Shown here piece by piece: positions 1 through 4,915 of a stretch of 43,627 nucleotides of DNA; the first letter of the stretch is position 1; each line of letters starts with the position of its first letter. Origin of the DNA: Candidatus Magasanikiibacteriota bacterium (GTDB lineage: Bacteria > Patescibacteriota > Patescibacteriia > Magasanikbacterales > GWA2-37-8); NCBI GenBank assembly GCA_017991415.1, contig JAGOQR010000002.1, positions 161,109 through 204,735 on the forward strand, read 5' to 3'. The position numbers were made by a program, and so were the translations under genes. The notes under the pieces were generated by a model. It saw nothing but the letters and a program-made list of their open reading frames with translations, was not told where the DNA came from and searched no databases.

Positions 1-404
1 CCCGCGACATCGCGACGATCGAGCGCAGTCGGCTTGTCGCTGCTGTTGACGTGGCCCTTCGGGTAGAAGATGTAGGTCTCGCGAGTAGTACGGCAATTGA
101 TGCCGAGACACCCGTCTCCACACGGGAACGACTCGGCAGCGCGAAGGTCGATCGTCACCTGGAGATGCGCGGGCATCGACTGCCACTGACTACTCGGAGT
201 CTCGGGCAAGCCGGTGTTCTGCGCCATCCAGTTGAAGACGATATGAATCTCGCCTTTGCCTTCAACCACATTAGCGATTTCACCTCGCCGAATGTAGCCG
301 ATATTGTCGGCACTGAACTCCTGGCGGACTTCCATCTGCCCACCAACGAACTGGTGGAAGATGTTTCCGTCGATAGAGCTATGACCTGTAACAAGTCTTG
401 ACAT
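1..404 (-). CDS. GC-rich orphan gene, 3' end outside the window
   Basis: An open frame begins with ATG at 404 on the minus strand (MSRLVTGHSSIDGN) and stays open to the window edge, at least 134 codons, so the stop codon lies outside. I do not recognise the protein. It has no signal peptide or membrane segment; it has alternating hydrophobic stretches (EIHIVFNW, HLQVTIDLR) suggesting beta strands and a Cys cluster (PCGDGCLGINC). Base composition is alien: 40 of 60 bases at 121-180 are G or C against about 35% in neighbouring core genes. No good Shine-Dalgarno site precedes the ATG. A sigma70-like promoter with an extended -10 box and a hairpin at the expected transcript start lie upstream. 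It is one of four similar GC-rich single-gene blocks in the window. The opposite-strand frame at 51-401 was judged a shadow. Confidence 0.6.
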   Translation of the reverse strand, partial: MSRLVTGHSSIDGNIFHQFVGGQMEVRQEFSADNIGYIRRGEIANVVEGKGEIHIVFNWMAQNTGLPETPSSQWQSMPAHLQVTIDLRAAESFPCGDGCLGINCRTTRETYIFYPKGHVNSSDKPTALDRRDVA

Positions 405-434
405 GAGAGCTGGGCTCCGAACCAGTTTGGTTGC

Positions 435-474
435 GTGTTTCTCTACCGCCCCAACGTAGGGCGCGAGAAAACAC
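435..474 (-). other. Hairpin at the expected 5' end of the orphan mRNA
   Basis: GTGTTTCTC (435-443) pairs with GAGAAAACAC (465-474) with one bulged base, and GCCC (448-451) pairs with GGGC (459-462). The transcription start predicted from the promoter at 478-507 falls near 471, so the mRNA would begin in this stem. Confidence 0.5.
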
Positions 475-477
475 CTC

Positions 478-507
478 ATATTAGCATAAAAATACCCGAA
501 TGGTCAA
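478..507 (-). promoter_or_regulatory. Sigma70-like promoter for the gene at 1-404
   Basis: On the minus strand: -35 TTGACC (502-507), 18-nt spacer, -10 TAATAT (478-483) preceded by TGC, an extended -10. The AT-rich host-like composition ends here and the GC-rich block starts just downstream. Confidence 0.55.
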
Positions 508-595
508 GGCTTTTATCTAATTGCACCCCTTATTCTTTTCTACACGTACTACATATATAGGCTGCCACCAGCCTAACGCATAACCATATATTAGT

Positions 596-1327
596 ATGAA
601 AAAAAGAAAATATATTATCTTAACTGCTGTAGTAGTTATTACCCTACTCTCCACTTCTGGAGCTGCTATTGCCTCTGCTATGGGCGACGTGCGAAATGCC
701 AGCTTTTCTTTTCATCCAAAAAATAATCTAAAAGGCAACAAGCCTGGCATTGGTGGTGCTATTGCCGCTATCAATGGGACAACACTGACCATAACAGGTG
801 CAGACGGCACCACATATACCGTCGATGCGGCCAAAGCAAAAATTACTCGTGGCTTTGGACCAAACACCGAAACGCTTGCGCTTACTGACATAAAAGTCGG
901 AGATGCCATTGGTGTAATTGGAACTGTTTCGGGCACAAATGTTACTGCCAAAGTTATTATTGATGGTGTGGGCATGATACGCGGAAAAGAAGCAGGTGCT
1001 CCAGAAAAATTACACACTGTCGGAACAGTGATAAGTGTAAGCCCATATTCTTTTACCGTAGCGGTAAAAAACTTTCATAACAAAAATAAAACTTCAAACG
1101 AAGCTGTAACATATACAATTGATACAACAAGTAACACGACCGTTACCAAAGATGGAGCAAGCGCTTCCTTGGGAGATATTACAAGTGGCCAAATGGTAAT
1201 TGTTACAGGCAGTGTAAATAACGAAGCAAAAACTGTAGCTGCAACCAAAGTAAATATTACAACTGCCCAAGAAAAAGGCACCCGATTTTCTCACCGACCA
1301 CATATGATGGGAGAAAAAAAGAAATAA
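596..1327 (+). CDS. Secreted DUF5666-like protein
   Basis: A 243-residue protein with an N-terminal signal peptide or anchor (basic MKKRK, then a hydrophobic stretch to about residue 27). The rest holds two similar beta-rich units, roughly residues 52-125 and 138-225. Each has the pattern of DUF5666-type OB-like domains: a glycine-containing strand (GAIAAINGTTLTITG; GTVISVSPYSFTV), a Thr-rich strand (TTYTVD; VTYTID), then a block of the form L-x-D-I-x-x-G-x-x-V-x-x-G (LTDIKVGDAIGVIGTV; LGDITSGQMVIVTGSV). The C-terminus is basic and ends in four lysines with a His/Met patch. Function is unknown; related proteins are exported and common in Gram-positives and CPR bacteria. The ATG at 596 gives the signal peptide directly. 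It is a single-gene unit closed by a strong terminator at 1344-1377. Confidence 0.8.
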   Translation: MKKRKYIILTAVVVITLLSTSGAAIASAMGDVRNASFSFHPKNNLKGNKPGIGGAIAAINGTTLTITGADGTTYTVDAAKAKITRGFGPNTETLALTDIKVGDAIGVIGTVSGTNVTAKVIIDGVGMIRGKEAGAPEKLHTVGTVISVSPYSFTVAVKNFHNKNKTSNEAVTYTIDTTSNTTVTKDGASASLGDITSGQMVIVTGSVNNEAKTVAATKVNITTAQEKGTRFSHRPHMMGEKKK

Positions 1328-1343
1328 AAATTAAAAATAGTAT

Positions 1344-1377
1344 AAAAAAACAGCTGGATTAGCCCAGCTGTTTTTTT
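1344..1377. terminator. Intrinsic terminator after the DUF5666-like gene
   Basis: CAGCTGG and CCAGCTG form a 7-bp GC-containing stem, extended by an A-run on the left and a T-run on the right, so it can work on both strands. Confidence 0.85.
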
Positions 1378-1389
1378 ATACATAGCCTC

Positions 1390-1418
1390 TTGTTATTATT
1401 TTTAATGTTGGGTAAAAT
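1390..1418 (+). promoter_or_regulatory. Promoter of the riboswitch transcript
   Basis: -35 TTGTTA (1390-1395), 17-nt spacer, -10 TAAAAT (1413-1418). The predicted start near 1425 lies just before the riboswitch core. Confidence 0.5.
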
Positions 1419-1440
1419 TACGACAGTTCTTTTAACTATT

Positions 1441-1572
1441 CCATACATGTGGAAGTAGGGTTAAATCCCCTCGCTGTGCCGCAACAGTAAAGTCCCGAAC
1501 CTATTCGGGAACAAGCCTGGTCTTCATTTATGGAAAACTATATTCTTAGGTTAAAACTCCCGAGCAGGGGTG
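1441..1572 (+). ncRNA. Cobalamin-type riboswitch
   Basis: The core at 1441-1533 folds as nested stems: CCATA/TATGG (1441-1445 with 1529-1533), GAAG/CTTC (1452-1455 with 1522-1525), GGG/CCC around TTAAAT (1458-1468), CTGT/ACAG enclosing GCCGCA (1474-1487), and TCCCGAA/TTCGGGA (1493-1510). The single-stranded and loop signatures GTTAAATCC, GCCGCAACAGTAA and AAGCCTGG match the P3-P6 junction of the cobalamin riboswitch family (consensus CCGCAACTGT and AAGCC-GG). The end of the B12 box is shorter than usual, so it may be a variant class. A further C/G hairpin at 1559-1569 could supply the kissing loop; I could not confirm that pairing. An intrinsic terminator at 1633-1666 is the likely expression platform and the regulated gene is the lipoprotein at 1690. 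Confidence 0.78.
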
Positions 1573-1580
1573 GATTTGCC

Positions 1581-1629
1581 ATTAGATATCGTATACATGA
1601 TTATATTAGTCGTCTACACGATGTCTAAT
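1581..1629 (+). other. 12-bp stem between riboswitch and terminator
   Basis: ATTAGATATCGT (1581-1592) can pair along its whole length with ACGATGTCTAAT (1618-1629), with one G-U pair in RNA. It ends four bases before the terminator hairpin, so it may belong to the riboswitch's switching region. Confidence 0.45.
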
Positions 1630-1632
1630 CGC

Positions 1633-1666
1633 CAACGCCCGCCTTCTAGCGGGCGTTGTGTTTTTC
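1633..1666 (+). terminator. Intrinsic terminator, likely riboswitch expression platform
   Basis: CAACGCCCGC (1633-1642) and GCGGGCGTTG (1649-1658) form a perfect 10-bp stem with a 6-nt loop, followed by TGTTTTTC. It lies between the riboswitch and the lipoprotein start codon, so it would stop leader transcription when formed. Confidence 0.8.
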
Positions 1667-1689
1667 TACCTTCACGAAAGCTGGCTCAA

Positions 1690-2007
1690 ATGAACCGTAG
1701 AACTTTTTTGGCAACCATGCTCTCTGGCGCAACCGCAGGTACGCTCGCTGGTTGCGGCCTCGTCAACGAACTGCCCACCTTCCTCTCGGTTCTGTCGAAG
1801 GACCATGACGTCGAGACATGCGACCGACAACTAGATGGCGTTCCTACTACCTACGCCCTCAGCGTCGACGGAGTGTCGGAGCAACCCGAGACGAGCCTCT
1901 ATTGGCAGTTCTACGTGGACGGCGTGCCTATCGAAGGACCTATCGACGAAGTCTTCGTGAACGAAGGGCAGGCCGTCTCGGCTCGCCTCACCTCCCAACC
2001 AACATAG
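1690..2007 (+). CDS. Tat-type lipoprotein with transcobalamin-like (DUF4430) domain
   Basis: A 105-residue exported lipoprotein. The N-terminus has a twin-arginine motif (NRRTFLA) and a lipobox (LAGC, Cys at residue 22), predicting Tat export and lipid anchoring. The mature part matches the C-terminal beta domain of transcobalamin and intrinsic factor (DUF4430) in pattern: YALSVDGV, then SLYWQFYVDG, then a final strand block DEVFVNEGQAVSARL. From memory, human transcobalamin has the same order of features, ending FWQLL and DGETIELRL. I infer a role in cobalamin or corrinoid capture at the cell surface, supported by the cobalamin-type riboswitch directly upstream. The ATG at 1690 is chosen over an in-frame GTG at 1570, because that GTG lies in the riboswitch and would bury the signal peptide. 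Composition is GC-rich (36/60 at 1861-1920), unlike the host. No permease gene is adjacent. Confidence 0.72.
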   Translation: MNRRTFLATMLSGATAGTLAGCGLVNELPTFLSVLSKDHDVETCDRQLDGVPTTYALSVDGVSEQPETSLYWQFYVDGVPIEGPIDEVFVNEGQAVSARLTSQPT

Positions 2008-2026
2008 AAAACACAGCCTAGAACAA

Positions 2027-2057
2027 ACATCCGCTCAGAGACGGCCTGAGCGGATGT
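2027..2057 (+). terminator. Hairpin closing the lipoprotein cassette
   Basis: ACATCCGCTCAG and CTGAGCGGATGT form a perfect 12-bp stem around AGACGGC, 20 nt after the stop codon. T-rich sequence follows only after about ten bases, so terminator strength is uncertain. Confidence 0.6.
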
Positions 2058-2118
2058 GACTAATTATTTATTTTTTAATTTTTAAGACCACTCTTTCAAA
2101 AAAATTGAAAAGGATGCA

Positions 2119-2202
2119 TTACTGATTATGCTCTTCAACTACAGTCTTCAGCTGAGGCAGCTCACCAAGCGTATTGCCTAATAATTCAACGAATACCCAA
2201 AA
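2119..2202 (-). pseudogene. Possible 3' remnant of a lost gene
   Basis: On the minus strand a 27-codon open stretch follows an in-frame TAG and ends in TAA at 2119. It reads FWVFVELLGNTLGELPQLK and then TVVEEHNQ, which looks like the helical end of a real protein. It has no start codon, and I cannot name a parent family. It lies between the GC-rich lipoprotein cassette and the acyltransferase gene and may be a leftover of the gene displaced there. It could equally be chance. Confidence 0.25.
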
Positions 2203-2229
2203 CTAGTCAAAACATGTAACAAGTCTTTT

Positions 2230-3129
2230 TTATTTAACTTCCTCTTCTACCATTTCAATATCATCTTCACCTAATTCTATCTCAGGAATTTCTTGATACT
2301 GACCTCTTCGTTCTGGCGGCAACATAGTGCCAATTTTACTAGCAACTGTATTAGCATCTTCCTTTAGACGTTTGTAGACTCTGGAAAACTCCACTCGCTC
2401 TTCATCAGTTACTTGTTCTTTATTACCTCGCTTATACATGACCGTTTCAATAATTGAAACATCCAGCGGCAAGAGCTGTATAGGCTTACCCACATGATAC
2501 GTGCCTTTTCCTTTACCAGCTACCCTAGCTGCTAGCGCCTTTGCCAACTCTATGCCACCTTCCATACTAACTGAGCCGCCTTCATATTCTAATGCAGCAG
2601 GAATAATCATAGCGCCAGATTTATGAGCCAAGTATACGCTACCAATACGAGCTGCCTGCATTTGTTCTTCTTTAGTAAATGGATGAATAGCAATCCAAGG
2701 GGTTTTGCCTTTTTCTACACTTTGGGCTAAGCCAGTAAAATCGTCAGGATCAAATACACCATGTTTTCCTTTCTTGCCTTTTTCATATGAAAGCGGTACA
2801 AAATTTTCTTTTCCTGCGAATTTAAACAGTGCTCGTTGTGGGGCTAGCCCTTCAAACAGCACTGATTCGGCAGTAATTTGCATATCTAACATATCACCCA
2901 AGGCTACTACAGCCGCCGGAGCATCTAGGTTAGAAAAGTGAGATGCAGCCAATACAAACTTTGCATTTGGATTCTCCCTCAACACTTGCCTAATTTGCTC
3001 TTTACCATCTACAGAAAATTCTTTACAAAAAAGCTTAACGGCTTTTTCCATCCCTTTTCTTAATTCTTCTGAGGTTTGTCTTGTTAGTTTTGGCTCGCCT
3101 GGATGACCAGTTTCAAAATGGTGGGGCAT
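2230..3129 (-). CDS. PlsC-like glycerophosphate/phospholipid acyltransferase
   Basis: A 299-residue protein with acyltransferase blocks in order. Block I is SHFSNLD near residue 65, fitting the catalytic H-x4-D motif. A HPFTKEE block near residue 149 sits where FPEGTRS normally lies, and GAMIIPAALEY near residue 172 resembles block IV. The family transfers acyl chains to lysophosphatidate or related acceptors at the membrane. There is no obvious transmembrane segment, so the enzyme would be peripheral. The C-terminal tail is strongly acidic (ELGEDDIEMVEEEVK), which is unusual for PlsC. The gene stands alone between two GC-rich cassettes and is read leftward. Its start MPHHFE is the first in-frame ATG. 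The substrate is not predictable from sequence. Confidence 0.72.
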   Translation of the reverse strand: MPHHFETGHPGEPKLTRQTSEELRKGMEKAVKLFCKEFSVDGKEQIRQVLRENPNAKFVLAASHFSNLDAPAAVVALGDMLDMQITAESVLFEGLAPQRALFKFAGKENFVPLSYEKGKKGKHGVFDPDDFTGLAQSVEKGKTPWIAIHPFTKEEQMQAARIGSVYLAHKSGAMIIPAALEYEGGSVSMEGGIELAKALAARVAGKGKGTYHVGKPIQLLPLDVSIIETVMYKRGNKEQVTDEERVEFSRVYKRLKEDANTVASKIGTMLPPERRGQYQEIPEIELGEDDIEMVEEEVK

Positions 3130-3220
3130 ATATTAATTTAATATTTACATAAAAAGCATATCATTAAAGCCATTCTATTACAATCAAAACTGTGCCTTAT
3201 TTGAAGCGTTATATTAAAAC

Positions 3221-3248
3221 AAAAAATCACCTATTCAGGTGATTTTTT
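3221..3248. terminator. Bidirectional intrinsic terminator
   Basis: AAAAAATCACCT and AGGTGATTTTTT form a perfect 12-bp stem with loop ATTC. It separates the GC-rich lipoprotein block to its right from the acyltransferase gene to its left. Confidence 0.85.
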
Positions 3249-3298
3249 GCTCCTCAATCTCTTCTATAAGATTTAAAATAAAAAAAATAGTTGGATGC

Positions 3299-3324
3299 GA
3301 GGTCGAGACAGCTGTCTCGACCTC
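3299..3324. terminator. Perfect 26-bp palindrome at the 3' end of a cassette
   Basis: GAGGTCGAGACAG is followed directly by its exact reverse complement CTGTCTCGACCTC. It lies 72 nt past the stop codon of the minus-strand lipoprotein gene and marks the point where GC-rich sequence gives way to AT-rich sequence. It could be a hairpin terminator or a recombination or protein-binding palindrome. Confidence 0.55.
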
Positions 3325-3396
3325 AGTCGAATGAGTGCTACCGCAAACAGCATTGTCCGCGGCAGCAACACCGACATGGTTCCGGTCTCGCCCTGA

Positions 3397-3846
3397 TCAG
3401 AGACGCACGTCGAGGGTGATCAGCTTGTACTTGCCGTTGTGATGGAGTGGAATGAGCTCGGAGTAGTCGTCTTCGGGAACGAGATCTTCGCCTACGGCGA
3501 ACACCCGAACACGACCGTGCTGACTGAGCTCGTAGCGCACGAAGATGGCGCCGAAGAGGTACTGACAGCGAGCATCGGCGCTGGGGCAAGTAAGAAGCAC
3601 CTTCTCCTCGTGAGTGAACTCGCTGTAGCGGTACATCACGAGCACCTTGGCAGACGTCGCAACGATATGAGCCACATCGTTAAGGCAGACGTTGTCCACG
3701 CTGACCTCGCCACAGCGCAACACCTTGGGCCGAGTGATCTCGATGTGGAGGTCGAGCTTCCTCGGTGATGAGGGGCTACCACACGCCGTGATGAGCAGGG
3801 CAAGCAGCACGACGAACGACTTCTTCAGAACGGACTCGGTAACCAT
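3397..3846 (-). CDS. GC-rich orphan lipoprotein
   Basis: A 149-residue predicted lipoprotein: basic start, hydrophobic stretch SFVVLLALL and lipobox LITAC with the Cys near residue 22. The mature part is beta-rich (LDLHIEITRPKVLRC, HIVATSAKVLVMYRY, IFVRYELSQ) with four further Cys residues that could pair. I recognise no family. The start at 3846 is preferred over an upstream in-frame TTG at 3858, because GCGAGG sits about five bases before this ATG as a Shine-Dalgarno site. Composition is alien (37 of 60 bases G/C at 3481-3540). An imperfect 21-bp inverted repeat lies upstream (3881-3925) and a perfect palindrome downstream. It belongs with the other GC-rich single-gene blocks. Confidence 0.68.
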   Translation of the reverse strand: MVTESVLKKSFVVLLALLITACGSPSSPRKLDLHIEITRPKVLRCGEVSVDNVCLNDVAHIVATSAKVLVMYRYSEFTHEEKVLLTCPSADARCQYLFGAIFVRYELSQHGRVRVFAVGEDLVPEDDYSELIPLHHNGKYKLITLDVRL

Positions 3847-3880
3847 AGAACCTCGCAATGGGACGGGGGTTGAAAGGACA

Positions 3881-3925
3881 TTGGGTTAAGTCTATTCAAG
3901 AAAATCTTGAATACACTCTACCCAA
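3881..3925. repeat. Imperfect 21-bp inverted repeat before the orphan lipoprotein
   Basis: The sequences at 3881-3901 and 3905-3925 are inverted copies with three mismatches and a 3-nt AAA loop; the 8 bp nearest the loop (ATTCAAGA/TCTTGAAT) are perfect. It marks the 5' boundary of the GC-rich block and would be a strong hairpin in the leader of the minus-strand mRNA. Confidence 0.6.
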
Positions 3926-4163
3926 CGTCTTTTGTTAGAACCATGTCAAATTGTAAAGAACATTACATTCAATTGTTTAATTGAACATAGAAATATCTCA
4001 TAAAAAGAGCATTTTGTCAATAGTAACATAACTTTATTTACATTGAAAATAATTCTACATATTTAAAGCTGATACATAATGGCGCAGAGATAATCAAAAG
4101 CATTGGAAAACTTTTTTAAAATTTAAAATGCCTTAATGTATACATAAGCCATGTAAAGTATAC
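3926..4163. other. Gene-free AT-rich spacer
   Basis: No gene, tRNA or strong terminator is visible. There is a minor inverted repeat TTCAATT/AATTGAA near 3967-3984 and a TTGACA on the minus strand near 3945-3950 without a convincing -10 box. Confidence 0.5.
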
Positions 4164-4192
4164 TTGACATAGTATTATACCTGTTTTATACT
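4164..4192 (+). promoter_or_regulatory. Near-consensus sigma70 promoter of the thiol-redox operon
   Basis: -35 TTGACA (4164-4169), 17-nt spacer, -10 TATACT (4187-4192). The predicted start near 4199 gives a leader of about 100 nt that contains the two-hairpin element. Confidence 0.8.
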
Positions 4193-4206
4193 ACCCATAT
4201 AATTAA

Positions 4207-4298
4207 TATATACCGTAGCGATATAAGCTACCACATATATTCTCATTCATTCAGAAATAATTAAAAACATTTAATTATTTCTCTCATTCATTTCGAAT
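4207..4298 (+). ncRNA. Two-hairpin leader element, copy A
   Basis: Stem 1 uses GTAGC/GCTAC flanked by TATAT/ATATA (4207-4239). Stem 2 is a perfect 13-bp hairpin AGAAATAATTAAA (4253-4265) with TTTAATTATTTCT (4270-4282), loop AACA. The segment CATATATTCTCATTC, stem 2, then a CTC-rich run reaches the start codon at 4299. The same order, with near-identical sequence, precedes rpsA at 39328-39409. No Shine-Dalgarno site is present, so the element probably governs translation initiation. Confidence 0.7.
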
Positions 4299-4898
4299 AT
4301 GAAAAACAAAGTAGTTATCGGCCTCGTCGTTATTTTGGCAGTAGCAGCATCTGGATATTTAATAAATCAACGCAGCCATGATAAAAAAATAATTGAAGAA
4401 AAAAATAATACAGAAGCAATGATGGAAAAAGAAAAGATGGATAGCAAAGAAAATTCCCCTATGGAAAATAAAACAGAAGATACTGCCGAAATGACAAAAG
4501 AAAACAGTATGACAAAACCAGACGAGTCCGCAATGATGGACAAAAGCGACGCTCCAGATAAAGAAAAAATGATGGCTCAAGTAAGCCCTGGCACATACAA
4601 AGATTACTCCCCCGCTACCTTGGCCGAAGCTACAAAAAATGGCAGCAAAGTTGTACTATTCTTTTGGGCTGCCTGGTGTCCAGATTGCAAAGCTGCGAAC
4701 ATTGATTTTGTAACTCATGCAGATCAAATACCTGCAGGAGTCACTGTTCTCAAAACAAACTACGATACGGAAAAATCTCTTAAAACAAAATATGGCATTA
4801 CCTACCAACATACTTTTGTACAAATAGATGCCAACGGCAATCAAATTACAAAATGGAATGGCGGCGGAATAAACAACCTAGTAACAAATCTTAAATAA
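4299..4898 (+). CDS. Membrane-anchored thioredoxin-like protein
   Basis: A 199-residue protein with an N-terminal anchor (residues 5-22), a long charged linker (about 25-93) very rich in Met, Glu and Lys, and a thioredoxin fold with the active site WCPDC (Cys127, Cys130). The N-in orientation of the anchor places the redox domain outside the membrane, where it could reduce or isomerise disulfides in exported proteins. It is followed 17 nt later by the DipZ-like gene, whose CcdA domain would pass electrons to it. The Met-rich linker (AMMEKEKM, SAMMDKSD, EKMMAQ) is unusual and might bind copper or act as an oxidant sink; that is speculation. The start codon follows the structured leader directly. 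Confidence 0.82.
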   Translation: MKNKVVIGLVVILAVAASGYLINQRSHDKKIIEEKNNTEAMMEKEKMDSKENSPMENKTEDTAEMTKENSMTKPDESAMMDKSDAPDKEKMMAQVSPGTYKDYSPATLAEATKNGSKVVLFFWAAWCPDCKAANIDFVTHADQIPAGVTVLKTNYDTEKSLKTKYGITYQHTFVQIDANGNQITKWNGGGINNLVTNLK

Positions 4899-4915
4899 TC
4901 GTTTAAAATACTACC

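Noticed and set aside
51-401. Plus-strand open frame opposite the first orphan gene
   Set aside because: The minus-strand frame has a promoter, a leader hairpin and a more protein-like pattern; the plus-strand frame has neither promoter nor ribosome-binding site.
1570-1690. GTG start at 1570 for the lipoprotein gene
   Set aside because: It lies in the riboswitch, the extra segment would cross the terminator and would bury the Tat signal.
391-2226. A 13-base exact repeat (AAGACTTGTTACA, minus strand) near 388-400 and 2214-2226
   Set aside because: One copy lies inside a coding frame; short exact repeats of this length occur by chance in 43 kb, and no flanking similarity supports a target duplication.
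3338-3589. Arg-rich open frame on the minus strand inside the orphan lipoprotein block
   Set aside because: It overlaps the lipoprotein frame and its composition is typical of a shifted GC-rich frame.
1-3925. GC-rich blocks as chimeric assembly
   Set aside because: Not excluded by sequence alone, but four blocks each hold one complete-looking gene with matching control elements and hairpin borders, which is unlikely for random mis-joins; read coverage would decide.
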